64,000 nucleotides of DNA. Source: Labrys okinawensis (GTDB taxonomy: Bacteria > Pseudomonadota > Alphaproteobacteria > Rhizobiales > Labraceae). This document shows positions 1-8,167 of this stretch, in pieces (the first letter of the stretch is position 1; each line of letters begins with the position of its first letter). Position numbers and translations under genes: made by a program. The stretch is from the NCBI RefSeq assembly GCF_002982075.1, contig NZ_PUEJ01000003.1, positions 558,001 to 622,000 of the forward strand, in the 5' to 3' direction. The notes beneath the pieces were generated by a model, which made no database searches, had not been told where the DNA came from, and saw only the letters and a program-made list of their open reading frames with translations.

Positions 1-421
1 GGCCGGCGTGAAGGCCGAGGACCTGACCGTCTTCAACTACACCGACCAGGGCGTGGCGGTGCTGGAGGACGGGCTTTATGTCATGGAGGATCGCCTCAAG
101 GATCCGAAATTCGTGGAGACCATGGCCAAGTTCGTCAAGGCCTCGATGAAGGGCTGGGAGTATGCCCGAGCCCATCCGGACGAAGCCGTGAAAATCGTGC
201 TCGATAACGATGCCTCCGGTGCGCAGACCGAGGTGCACCAGACCCACATGATAGCCGAGGTCAACAAGCTGACCGAAGGCTCCGACGGCACACTCGATCC
301 GGCCGCTGCGGAGGGCACCGTCAAGACGCTGCTCGGCGCCGGTGGCGACAGCCCGGCCATCACCAAGGCGCCCGTGGGCGGCTGGAGCTCGGCGGTCACC
401 GACGCAATGAAGAAGCTGTGA
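1..421 (+). CDS. ABC transporter substrate-binding protein, NMT1/THI5-like (3' part only)
   Basis: The last 140 codons of a protein whose start lies left of the window. The visible part (FNYTDQGVAVLEDGLYVMED, then a helical stretch ending in GWEYARAHPDEAVKIVLDND) is the C-terminal lobe typical of periplasmic binding proteins of the NMT1/THI5/SsuA class, which feed ABC importers of pyrimidine precursors, taurine-like compounds or nitrogenous organics. The GTG at position 8 is internal, because the frame is open to the window edge. It sits about 220 bases upstream of a dihydropyrimidinase on the same strand, so the likely cargo is a pyrimidine or hydantoin; that is inference from context. A palindromic repeat follows the stop codon. 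Confidence 0.75.
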   Translation, partial: AGVKAEDLTVFNYTDQGVAVLEDGLYVMEDRLKDPKFVETMAKFVKASMKGWEYARAHPDEAVKIVLDNDASGAQTEVHQTHMIAEVNKLTEGSDGTLDPAAAEGTVKTLLGAGGDSPAITKAPVGGWSSAVTDAMKKL

Positions 422-430
422 GACGAATGA

Positions 431-588
431 CCCTCCCCTGGAGGGGGAGGGTCGGCCTGCAAGGCCGGGGTGGGGTGGGAACCGCCGCCGAACCAATCAA
501 GTTCTCGCATGACCCGGCTTATCGAAAGGCCTGCGCCTTTTCACCCCACCCCGACGCTAAGCGTCGACCCTCCCCCTCCAGGGGAGGG
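431..588. repeat. Palindromic intergenic repeat, family A (inverted pair)
   Basis: Two inverted arms begin and end with CCCTCCCCTGGAGGGGGAGG and its complement, and carry inner motifs of the type GGGGTGGGGTG. The whole block of about 158 bases can fold on itself and fills most of the gap between the binding-protein gene and the dihydropyrimidinase gene. A near-identical pair lies at 30166-30320 and a single hairpin copy at 33003-33025. It may also act as a transcription terminator. Confidence 0.85.
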
Positions 589-641
589 TAAAACCAGCGC
601 CGAGGTAACAGGCGCGGCGAACTCGTTATTGGAGGACTATT

Positions 642-2096
642 ATGCCGATCCTGATCCGTGGCGGTGTCGTGGTAAACCACGATCATTCCAGGCAAGCCGA
701 TGTGCTGATCGACGGCGAAACCATTTTGGCGATCGGTCCGAAGCTGTCGGCGCCGGCGGGGACCGAAATCATCGACGCCGATGGCTGCTTCGTTTTGCCG
801 GGCGGCATCGATCCGCATACCCATCTCGAAATGCCCTTCATGGGCACCGTCTCGGCTGACGATTTCGAATCCGGCACCCGCGCCGCTCTGTCCGGCGGCA
901 CCACCATGGTGGTGGATTTCTGCTTGCCCGCGCCCGGCCAGTCGCTGCTGGCGGCCTATCAGGAATGGCGCCACAAGAGCGAAAAGGCGGTCGCCGACCA
1001 TTCCTTCCACATGGCGATCACCTGGTGGGACAAACAGGTCTTCGACGAGATGGACACCGTGGTGAAGACCTACGGCATCAACACCTTCAAGCATTTCCTT
1101 GCCTATAAGGGCGCGCTGATGGTGAATGACGACGAATTGTTCCACTCCTTCAGCCGCTGCGCCGGCCTCGGCGCCCTGCCGCTGGTGCATGCCGAGAATG
1201 GCGACATCGTCTTCCGCCTGCAGCAGCACTACATCGACCAGGGCATCACCGGGCCCGAAGGCCACGCCTATTCGCGCCCGCCGGAAGTGGAAGGTGAGGC
1301 GACCAACCGCGCCATCATGATCGCCGACATGGCGGGCAGCCAGCTCTATGTCGTGCATACCTCCTGCCGCGACAGTCACGAGGCGATCGCGCGGGCCCGC
1401 GCCGCCGGCAAGCGCGTCTATGGCGAGCCGCTGATCCAGCATCTGGTGCTCGACGACAGCGAGTATCAGAACAAGGATTGGGACTACGCCGCCCGCCGGG
1501 TGATGTCGCCGCCCTTCCGCAACAAGTCCCACCAGGATTCGCTGTGGGCCGGCCTCGCTTCGGGCTCGCTCCAGGTGGTGGCGACCGATCACTGCGCCTT
1601 CACTGCCGAACAGAAACGCATGGGTCTCGGCGATTTCCGCAAGATTCCCAACGGCACGGGCGGGCTCGAGGACCGCATGCCGGTGCTGTGGACCGCGGGC
1701 GTCAAGACCGGGCGCCTGACCAAGGAAGAGTTCGTGGCGGTCACCTCCACCAACATCGCCCGCATCCTCAACATCTATCCCCGCAAGGGGGCGATTGCCG
1801 TGGGCTCGGATGCCGACCTCACCATCTGGGATCCGGCCGCCACCAAGACGATCCAGGCCAAGACCCAGCTCAGCCGCGTCGAATACAATGTCTTCGAAGG
1901 CTATGAGTGCACGGGCCTGCCGATCGTTACCCTGTCGCGCGGGCGCATCGCCTGGAAGGACAAGCAGATCCAGCTCCAGAAGGGAGATGGGGCCTTCATC
2001 CAGCGCGATCCGTTCCCGGCGGCTGCCGTGGCGAACGCCACCTGGAAGGAGCTCAGCAAGCCTCGGCCGGTCTCGCGTATCGAAGTCACGCCGTAA
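642..2096 (+). CDS. hydA: Dihydropyrimidinase / D-hydantoinase
   Basis: Cyclic amidase of the amidohydrolase superfamily, 484 residues. It opens the ring of dihydrouracil, dihydrothymine or 5-substituted hydantoins to give N-carbamoyl amino acids (second step of reductive pyrimidine degradation, cytoplasmic). All metal ligands of the family are visible: H59 and H61 in DPHTHLEMP, the lysine expected to be carbamylated K150 in FKHFLAYKG, H183 in LVHAENGD, H239 in YVVHTS and D316 in ATDHCAF. The numbering matches characterised D-hydantoinases almost exactly. The ATG at 642 is preceded by GGAGG at about 631. The N-carbamoyl amidase for the next step is encoded at 2966. Dihydropyrimidine and hydantoin preference cannot be separated from sequence alone. 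Confidence 0.93.
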   Translation: MPILIRGGVVVNHDHSRQADVLIDGETILAIGPKLSAPAGTEIIDADGCFVLPGGIDPHTHLEMPFMGTVSADDFESGTRAALSGGTTMVVDFCLPAPGQSLLAAYQEWRHKSEKAVADHSFHMAITWWDKQVFDEMDTVVKTYGINTFKHFLAYKGALMVNDDELFHSFSRCAGLGALPLVHAENGDIVFRLQQHYIDQGITGPEGHAYSRPPEVEGEATNRAIMIADMAGSQLYVVHTSCRDSHEAIARARAAGKRVYGEPLIQHLVLDDSEYQNKDWDYAARRVMSPPFRNKSHQDSLWAGLASGSLQVVATDHCAFTAEQKRMGLGDFRKIPNGTGGLEDRMPVLWTAGVKTGRLTKEEFVAVTSTNIARILNIYPRKGAIAVGSDADLTIWDPAATKTIQAKTQLSRVEYNVFEGYECTGLPIVTLSRGRIAWKDKQIQLQKGDGAFIQRDPFPAAAVANATWKELSKPRPVSRIEVTP

Positions 2097-2115
2097 GGAG
2101 CGCGATGGGTGCATA

Positions 2116-2325
2116 AAACCCTCTCCGCGAAGCGGGGAGATCGCGCACACAAGTTGTGTGTGCCTGGCCCGGCGAGCCGGGCCGGGTGGGGCGGGGAATG
2201 CGAGACCTCTCATTGAAGAATGGCGCGACCGTGATGCAACCACGTTAGGTTCCGTGCACTGCCCGCCACACCCCATCTGTCAGTGCTCCGCACTGACATC
2301 TTCCCCACTTGGTGGAGAAGGCTTT
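2116..2325. repeat. Palindromic intergenic repeat, family B (diverged inverted pair)
   Basis: Left arm 2118-2195 (CCCTCTCCGCGAAGCGGGGA followed by smaller hairpins) and right arm about 2262-2325 (CCCCACTTGGTGGAGAAGG) are degenerate inverted copies that can fold on each other. The same unit recurs at 36641-36842. Its right end overlaps the longest possible reading frame of the next gene, which is why a start inside it (TTG 2309) was not used. Confidence 0.7.
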
Positions 2326-2350
2326 CGTTCTGCGTTGCCGGAGATCGAGC

Positions 2351-2947
2351 TTGAATTTGACGCATCCCACTTCCCTCCAGCACGGAAGCTGGCTCAACGA
2401 GCCGCCGTCCTGGTCGCTGGCCGGCGACCGCCTCGACGTCGTCACCGGCGAGGCGACCGATTTCTGGCGGAAGACGCATTACGGCTTCACCCGCCACAGC
2501 GGCCATTTCTTCCACCTGGAGAGTGGTGGCGATTTCACCGCGGAACTGCGCGTTCGAGCCCGCTTCGAGACGCTCTACGACCAGGCCGGCCTGATGGTCC
2601 GGCTCGATGACGAGACCTGGCTGAAAGCCGGTATCGAATATAACGATGACGCGCCCATGCTCGGCAGCGTGCTGACGACGGGGCAATCGGATTGGGCCAC
2701 CGGGCCTTTCCCGGGCGATGCCGGCGATTTCCGCCTGCGCCTCACCGTCGCAGACGGGGTATTGAGGCTGCAATATTCGACGGACGGAATAATCTGGCCG
2801 CTGGTCAGGCTGGCGCCGTTTCAGAAGGCTGCTTCCTATCAGGTCGGCCCGATGTGCTGCACGCCTGAAAGGGCCGGCCTTGCCGTTTCCTTCTCGGATT
2901 TCCGCCTGTCGCAGCCCAACGGCAAGGCGCTTCACGATCTTTCGTAA
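2351..2947 (+). CDS. DUF1349 domain protein
   Basis: A protein of about 198 residues with the DUF1349 beta-sandwich signature (WLNEPPSW near the N-terminus, FTAELRVRARFETLYDQAGL, GDFRLRLTVADGVLRLQYST). DUF1349 proteins are jelly-roll-like and some bind carbohydrates, but no enzymatic role is established and none is claimed. The frame is open from 2309, but the first part lies inside a palindromic repeat. TTG 2351 has a GGAG about nine bases upstream and gives the usual N-terminus; TTG 2357 is an alternative. It sits only 18 bases before the N-carbamoyl amidase gene, so it is probably co-transcribed with the pyrimidine/hydantoin genes, which is an odd partner. Confidence 0.8.
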   Translation: MNLTHPTSLQHGSWLNEPPSWSLAGDRLDVVTGEATDFWRKTHYGFTRHSGHFFHLESGGDFTAELRVRARFETLYDQAGLMVRLDDETWLKAGIEYNDDAPMLGSVLTTGQSDWATGPFPGDAGDFRLRLTVADGVLRLQYSTDGIIWPLVRLAPFQKAASYQVGPMCCTPERAGLAVSFSDFRLSQPNGKALHDLS

Positions 2948-2965
2948 CTTCAGAAAGGCCCCACC

Positions 2966-4207
2966 ATGCTCACCAATCTCAATATCAATCCGCAGCGCCT
3001 GTGGGACAGCCTGATGGAAACCGCCAAGTTCGGCGGCACGGCCAAGGGCGGCATCAAGCGCCTGACCCTGTCGGACGAGGACAGGAAGGTCCGCGACTGG
3101 TTCAAGGCGCAATGCGAGGCGCTCGGCTGCACGGTGAGCGTGGACGAAGTCGGCAACATGTTCGCGGTGCGCCCCGGCAGGAACAACGAGCTGCCCCCGA
3201 TCGCCATGGGTTCCCATCTCGACACCCAGCCGACCGGCGGCAAGTTCGATGGCGTGCTCGGCGTGCTCGGCGCGCTGGAGGCGATGCGCACCCTGCACGA
3301 GCAGGGCTATGAGACCAATGCCCCGATCGAGATCGTCAACTGGACCAATGAGGAAGGCTCGCGCTTTGCGCCGGCCATGCTGGCCTCAGGTGTATTTGCC
3401 GGCGTGTTCACGCCCGATTATGCCTATGAGCGCCTCGACCGCGACGGCATCAGTTTCAAGGACGAGCTGGAGCGCATCGGCTATCGCGGCACCGAGAAGG
3501 CCGGCGCCCACAAGTTCCAGGCGATGTTCGAGCTCCATATCGAGCAGGGCCCGATCCTCGAGGACGAGCAGAAGATGATCGGCGTGGTCACCGGCGTGCA
3601 GGGCATGCGCTGGTACGAGGTCACGGTGACCGGGCAGGATGCCCATACTGGCGCCACGCCGATGTATCTGCGCAAGAACGCCCTGCTGGGTGCCGCCCGT
3701 ATCATCGAGGCGGTCGACGCCATCGGTCAGAAGCACCAGCCCGGCGTCGCCACCGTCGGCCTGATCGAGAACAAGCCCAACAGTCGCAATGTGGTGCCGG
3801 GCGAGGTCTTCTTCACCGTCGACCTGCGCCATCCCGACGAGGAGGTGCTGGAAGTGATGGAGCAGGAATTCCGGGCCGCCCTGGAGGCCGCTCTGACGCC
3901 GATGAAGCTTGCCTATGAGGAAAAGCGCATCTGGAACTCGCCGGCGGTGAAATTCGCCCCCGAACTGATCGAATGCGTCGAGCACGGCGCCGACAAGGCG
4001 GGCTTCGCCTTCAGGCGCATGGTGTCGGGCGCAGGGCACGACGCGGCCTATATCGCCCGTGTCGCGCCGACCACCATGATCTTCGTGCCCTGCGAGGGCG
4101 GCCTCAGCCACAACGAGGCCGAATCGACCTCCTTCGACGAATGCGCGGCCGGTGCGCAGGTGCTGCTCAATGCCGTGATCGAGCACGACCGGCGGCTCGC
4201 GGGCTGA
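2966..4207 (+). CDS. Zn-dependent N-carbamoyl-amino-acid hydrolase / beta-ureidopropionase (M20 family)
   Basis: 413 residues, normal length for the hydantoinase/carbamoylase group of the M20 peptidase clan. It hydrolyses an N-carbamoyl amino acid to the free amino acid, CO2 and ammonia, the step after dihydropyrimidinase. Metal-site residues are visible: H84 and D86 in GSHLDTQPTGG, D95, the E129/E130 pair in WTNEEG, H191 in ELHIEQGP and the late His in GLSHNEAE. The dimerisation domain has the usual VTGQDAHTGATPM motif. It follows the DUF1349 gene by 18 bases and belongs to the same operon as hydA. Whether the substrate is an N-carbamoyl-beta-amino acid (from pyrimidines) or an L-alpha-amino acid (from hydantoins) cannot be decided here. 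Confidence 0.9.
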   Translation: MLTNLNINPQRLWDSLMETAKFGGTAKGGIKRLTLSDEDRKVRDWFKAQCEALGCTVSVDEVGNMFAVRPGRNNELPPIAMGSHLDTQPTGGKFDGVLGVLGALEAMRTLHEQGYETNAPIEIVNWTNEEGSRFAPAMLASGVFAGVFTPDYAYERLDRDGISFKDELERIGYRGTEKAGAHKFQAMFELHIEQGPILEDEQKMIGVVTGVQGMRWYEVTVTGQDAHTGATPMYLRKNALLGAARIIEAVDAIGQKHQPGVATVGLIENKPNSRNVVPGEVFFTVDLRHPDEEVLEVMEQEFRAALEAALTPMKLAYEEKRIWNSPAVKFAPELIECVEHGADKAGFAFRRMVSGAGHDAAYIARVAPTTMIFVPCEGGLSHNEAESTSFDECAAGAQVLLNAVIEHDRRLAG

Positions 4208-4288
4208 ATCCGGCCGCGAGCGAGCTCATCCAGTCGACGAAGAGGTTGACCCGTCCCCATGGTGGACCAGGTGGAGGAGCGATCTTTG

Positions 4289-4322
4289 GGCCAGCCTGAA
4301 GCGCAGCGTTTCCGGGCTGGCC
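4289..4322. terminator. Hairpin after the pyrimidine/hydantoin operon
   Basis: GGGCCAGCC at 4289 pairs perfectly with GGCTGGCCC ending at 4322, about 80 bases after the amidase stop codon. No clear T-run follows, so a terminator role is only possible. Confidence 0.35.
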
Positions 4323-4399
4323 CGAAGGCCAGTCTCCCAATATGCGGCTTTGGGCAATTGCACTATGAACCGCTTGTCCGCGCCTTGTTATGAAACCTG

Positions 4400-4858
4400 A
4401 TGGAGGAGGCTGCCTTGCTGCCCGCCGAGCTTGAAGCCGACCTCCATGACAATATTCCGCTGACGCAGGCCATGCAGGTCCGGGTCCTGGAGATCGGGCC
4501 GGAGTCCGTACGCCTCGGCGCGCCGCTTTCCGCCAATATCAATCATCACCGCACGGCGTTCGGTGGCAGTCTCGCCACGCTGGCCACGCTCGCCGCCTGG
4601 TCGCTCGCTTTTCTCAAGCTCAAGAGCGCCGGGCTCGACTGCAGCCTCGTCGTCGGCTCCGTGCACATGGATTATCTGGCCCCGGTAGAGGGCGATTTCT
4701 CGGCCCGCTCCATGCTGGCGGAACCCGAAAAGTGGGAGCATGTGCTGGAGGCCTTCGCGCGCAGGGGCAAGGCCCGCATCCCCGTGCTGGCGGAGATCGA
4801 TTATGGCGGCCGCTGTGCCGCACGCTTCAGGGGCGATTTCGCGGCATTGGCCCGCTGA
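4400..4858 (+). CDS. YiiD C-terminal-type thioesterase
   Basis: About 150 residues forming a single hot-dog fold of the YiiD C-terminal thioesterase family (TIGR02447 type). Visible signature: HDNIPLTQAMQVRV near the N-terminus, then NINHHRTAFGGSLATLATLA, the long central helix region of hot-dog thioesterases, and GSVHMDYLAPVEGDF. Unlike E. coli YiiD it has no acetyltransferase domain in front. The physiological acyl-CoA or acyl-ACP substrate is unknown. ATG 4400 is used; TTG 4415 has the better ribosome site (GGAGGAGG at 4402-4409) and would remove five residues. Confidence 0.82.
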   Translation: MEEAALLPAELEADLHDNIPLTQAMQVRVLEIGPESVRLGAPLSANINHHRTAFGGSLATLATLAAWSLAFLKLKSAGLDCSLVVGSVHMDYLAPVEGDFSARSMLAEPEKWEHVLEAFARRGKARIPVLAEIDYGGRCAARFRGDFAALAR

Positions 4859-4880
4859 AGCGGGCCTGAATGGCGCACGG

Positions 4881-5669
4881 TCAATTGGCGCTGACCGCCA
4901 GGAAGGCGGTGGGCTGCACCGAGATCTGCCCCATGAACGGCCGGTCATGCGCGAGAATAACGAAATAGGCCGATGTCACCACCACCACGAAGATATGCGT
5001 GGCGAGGATTTGCATGCGAGGGACATAGTTGTTGCAGATGGCGATGGCCACGACGGTCGTCGTCGAAATGATCCAGATCGCGATCCATTGGGCCCAGCTC
5101 ATGCCGGTGTTGGAAGCCGACAGCCGGAGCAGCCGCGCATGGCGCACGGCCAGCAGTTGATTGACCAGGGGCTGATAGGCGGCAGGCTGGGCATTCGCTC
5201 CGGTCTGGCGTGAGACCAGGCCGATCGTGTTGATGAGGATATCGCCGGAGCGATCGAAGACCGGGCTTTCGATGCGCTCGCCATTGGCCATGGCCGGCCA
5301 ATCGCCGGAGACGACCTGCGCCACATACGCCTTGAGGCTGTCGCGCACGCTGGTCTGGAGATCGGCCGGAAGTCCGGAGGAAAGCACCAGGACGTTTTCG
5401 ACCGCGTCGGCTTCCTGCTGGACGGCGCTGCGGGCAGTGAGGGAATCAGCCCACAGGCCCGCGGCTGAGAAGGCCACCATCAGGCCGAAGATGGTGGCGC
5501 AGACACCGACGATCGACTCACGGATTGGAAGTGGCTCGTCCGAGGCGTAACCGCCTCTGGCAATGGCGAGGCGGACGAGGCCGATGACGATCCAGGTGAT
5601 CGCCAGGCAGATCACCAGCACCGTTGCGAACATGACGGGCAGCGACAGCTGGTGCAGCAGAATGAACAT
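4881..5669 (-). CDS. DUF4239 family membrane protein
   Basis: 262 residues with two hydrophobic segments near the N-terminus (about residues 10-35 and 52-72), a soluble middle part and two more segments near the C-terminus (about 195-215 and 222-240). The motif AFSAAGLWADSLTARSAVQQEADAV in the second helix and after it is the DUF4239 hallmark; these are bestrophin-like inner-membrane proteins of unknown function. GGGGAG precedes the ATG at 5669. It lies 23 bases downstream of the M23-like gene on the same strand and may be co-transcribed with it. Confidence 0.75.
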   Translation of the reverse strand: MFILLHQLSLPVMFATVLVICLAITWIVIGLVRLAIARGGYASDEPLPIRESIVGVCATIFGLMVAFSAAGLWADSLTARSAVQQEADAVENVLVLSSGLPADLQTSVRDSLKAYVAQVVSGDWPAMANGERIESPVFDRSGDILINTIGLVSRQTGANAQPAAYQPLVNQLLAVRHARLLRLSASNTGMSWAQWIAIWIISTTTVVAIAICNNYVPRMQILATHIFVVVVTSAYFVILAHDRPFMGQISVQPTAFLAVSAN

Positions 5670-5692
5670 GAGCGCTCCCCGGGAGGACGTGT

Positions 5693-6883
5693 CTATTGAA
5701 AATCGACGACTTGGTCGTTCAGCGGGAGCTGATTGACGTGGTCTCCACGCCAGCGTGGTTCGATCCTGGCGACCGCGCCTTGCTCGAGCTCCTCCTCGTT
5801 CCCTGGCGCCAGCACCCCCTGCCCGGAGAAGCGCGTGAGCACGAAGGGCAGGCTGTTGGCATTGAGCGGTGAGGGGCCGTCCATCAATTGAAAGTGCAGA
5901 TGGGGCGCGGTGGAATTGCCGGTATTGCCGACAAGGCCGATGACCTGGCCGGCTTTGACATGATCACCCAGCTTGACCCTGAGGCTGCCGCGCTGCAGGT
6001 GGGCGTAGAAAGCGTAGGCGCCGTTGCCGATGTCTGTGACCAGCATGTTGCCGCCGATATTGGCGGGTACGATGCCGCGGGCCGGCTGGCTCGGGATCTG
6101 CTCGTCGGCCTGGTCGTAAAGATTGACCACCACGCCGTCGGCCGCTGCGTGGACTTCAGCGCCGTAGAAGGAATAGCTGGCCAGATCCTCGGCATTGCCG
6201 GTGAACAGGCGGCTGTTGGCGTCGAGCCTGATCCAGTCGATGGCGAAGCGTTCCGGCACGCGCAGGCGCCCGTTCACGGCCATGACGGCGCTGCGATGAG
6301 CAGTGACCGTATCGCAGCAGCCATCGGCGGCAACCCAGCCTGTGCCCCTCAGCGGTGGCTCGATCACCGCGGCCGGCTTGCCGATCGCCGTCGCGCCACC
6401 GGTGAAGCTGTAGCTTGCGGTGACGGGCGCATTCGCCGGCAGCGGCGTGGGCTTGCCGTCCGCGCCTGCGTTCTCGCGGAAGGCGTGGATGTGCGCGGAG
6501 ACGCTCAGCGGCAGCTTGTCGTTCTCGGCAAAGCCGACATCCATGAAGACGATGGCGGTATCACCCGGCGGCAGCTGGCGATCCCTGCCGCTGTAGAGAT
6601 GCATCATCTTGGCCAGCTCTCCGCCCTCAAGGGCGAACAGGATCTTGCCGGCATCGTCGATCGCCTCGACCTTGTCGAGCCGCACGAACACATTGCCGGG
6701 ATTGTTGACCAGCAGCTCATAGGCGAGATGCACGCGCCCATCGGCGCCGAGAACCGGATTGGGTTCGCTGATCGGCTGCACCGTGACCGAACTCAGGATC
6801 TCATCGGGTTTGAGAGATTGGGCGATGGCGGCTGAGGCCGCCAGAAGCCCTGCAACCGCCACCAGAGGCGACTGGAAACGCAT
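5693..6883 (-). CDS. Secreted M23 (LytM-like) peptidase-family protein, first metal motif altered
   Basis: 396 residues with a Sec signal peptide (MRFQSPLVAVAGLLAASAAIAQ), an N-terminal beta-rich domain (about 30-160) and a C-terminal LytM/M23 domain (about 205-345). The second zinc motif is intact (H328-L-H330 in PHLHFQ, with YAHLQ at about 293-297 and the GNTGNSTAPH loop). Where active lysostaphin-type enzymes have H-x3-D, this protein reads RFAIDW: R212 replaces the histidine and D216 is kept. It may be a degenerate enzyme, like some LytM factors that activate amidases instead of cutting peptidoglycan, or may use another His (H196). Periplasmic location is inferred from the signal peptide. 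Confidence 0.82.
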   Translation of the reverse strand: MRFQSPLVAVAGLLAASAAIAQSLKPDEILSSVTVQPISEPNPVLGADGRVHLAYELLVNNPGNVFVRLDKVEAIDDAGKILFALEGGELAKMMHLYSGRDRQLPPGDTAIVFMDVGFAENDKLPLSVSAHIHAFRENAGADGKPTPLPANAPVTASYSFTGGATAIGKPAAVIEPPLRGTGWVAADGCCDTVTAHRSAVMAVNGRLRVPERFAIDWIRLDANSRLFTGNAEDLASYSFYGAEVHAAADGVVVNLYDQADEQIPSQPARGIVPANIGGNMLVTDIGNGAYAFYAHLQRGSLRVKLGDHVKAGQVIGLVGNTGNSTAPHLHFQLMDGPSPLNANSLPFVLTRFSGQGVLAPGNEEELEQGAVARIEPRWRGDHVNQLPLNDQVVDFQ

Positions 6884-7036
6884 GGAAAATGCCCCGCCGG
6901 CTGCCCCGCACCGGAAGGCAGAACCTGTGGGTACAGTCCCGCATTTGCCTCAGCCCTTGTCAAGCGATCTCGATGGCTTGGCGCGTCGCGAAGGCAGCGG
7001 CCGGGCACCGTCGAACGGCGCCCGACCGGGTCGTCT

Positions 7037-8023
7037 TCACCACAAATGGTGGACGAACCCGGCGATCTCACGCTGGTAAAGATTCTTCAGTGTTTCGAGC
7101 GTTGCCTGCGGGAGAGCCGGCACGTCGCTGGCCGCGGCATTTGCAGTGGCCTGGGCTGCGTTCTTGGCGCCGGGGATGACGGTGGTGACGGCATCATCGG
7201 CCAGGATCCAGGCCAGTGCGAATTGCGACATGGTCATGCCATCGGGCACCAGCGGCCGGATCTCCTCCACGGCCGCCAAGGCGACGTCATAGGGTACGCC
7301 CGAGAAGGTCTCGCCCTTGTCGAAGGCCTCGCCATTGCGGTTGTAGGCGCGATGATCGTTCGCCGCGAACTGGCTGGCCGCGCTCATCTTGCCCGTCAGC
7401 ATGCCCGAGGCGAGCGGCACACGGGCGATCACCGCGACATTGCGCCTCTTCGCCTCGCGGAAGAAGAGCTCGGCCGGGCGCTGCCGGAAGATGTTGTAGA
7501 TGATCTGGACGGAGACGACGCCGGGATATTCGATTGCTTTCAGCGCCTCTTCCACCTTCTCGACGGAGACACCGTAATTGCGGATCTTGCCGGCGGCCAC
7601 CAGGTCATCCAAGACGCCGAACACCTCCGGCCGGTAATAGACCTCTGTCGGCGGGCAATGGAGCTGGACGAGGTCGAGGCAGTCGGTGGCGAGGTTCGTC
7701 AGCGAGCGCTCGATGAAGGCGGTGAGGTTCTGGCGGTTGTAGCCGTCGGCTGTGTGGGGCGAAAGGCGCCGCCCGGCCTTGGTCGCCACGAAGGGGCGGG
7801 GGCCAGAGCGCTCGTTCAGGACCTCGGCGATGAAACGTTCGGAGCGGCCATCGCCATAGACATCGGCGGTATCGAGGAAGGTGGTGCCGGCATCGAGCGC
7901 GGCATGGAGGGCGGCGCGGGCATCGCCATCGGGCACATCACCCCAGGAGCCGCCAATTGCCCAGGCGCCGAAGCCAATCTCCGACACGTTGCGCGCCGTC
8001 TTGCCGAACAGCCGTTCTTTCAT
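7037..8023 (-). CDS. Aldo/keto reductase
   Basis: 328 residues, full-length TIM-barrel aldo/keto reductase using NAD(P)H. The catalytic tetrad is visible: D and Y in FLDTADVYGDGRSE, K in FVATKAGRR and H in DLVQLHCPP. The N-terminal GFGAWAIGGSWG and the late IPGAKNAAQATANAAA (cofactor phosphate-binding region) are typical of the group that includes YajO and Tas-like reductases. The substrate is unknown. It is divergent from a LysR-type gene, with about 145 bases between the chosen start codons, so it is the probable regulatory target of that protein. Confidence 0.92.
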   Translation of the reverse strand: MKERLFGKTARNVSEIGFGAWAIGGSWGDVPDGDARAALHAALDAGTTFLDTADVYGDGRSERFIAEVLNERSGPRPFVATKAGRRLSPHTADGYNRQNLTAFIERSLTNLATDCLDLVQLHCPPTEVYYRPEVFGVLDDLVAAGKIRNYGVSVEKVEEALKAIEYPGVVSVQIIYNIFRQRPAELFFREAKRRNVAVIARVPLASGMLTGKMSAASQFAANDHRAYNRNGEAFDKGETFSGVPYDVALAAVEEIRPLVPDGMTMSQFALAWILADDAVTTVIPGAKNAAQATANAAASDVPALPQATLETLKNLYQREIAGFVHHLW

Positions 8024-8167
8024 CGTTTCATCCCTGCGTTTCGCGGCCTCCCAGAGTCAGGCTGAGCCGGCGGTTTCAGATCCGCGAGGAGGATAGGGCT
8101 TGAGCGTGCCGGCCGCTCATAGTTTAGTGTGAACAGCGATCATCGAAGCAATGAAGAAAATTCATTT

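Noticed and set aside
519..2276. 585-codon open frame on the minus strand over hydA
   Set aside because: It is the antisense of a fully conserved dihydropyrimidinase and its translation shows no motif; high GC produces long antisense frames.
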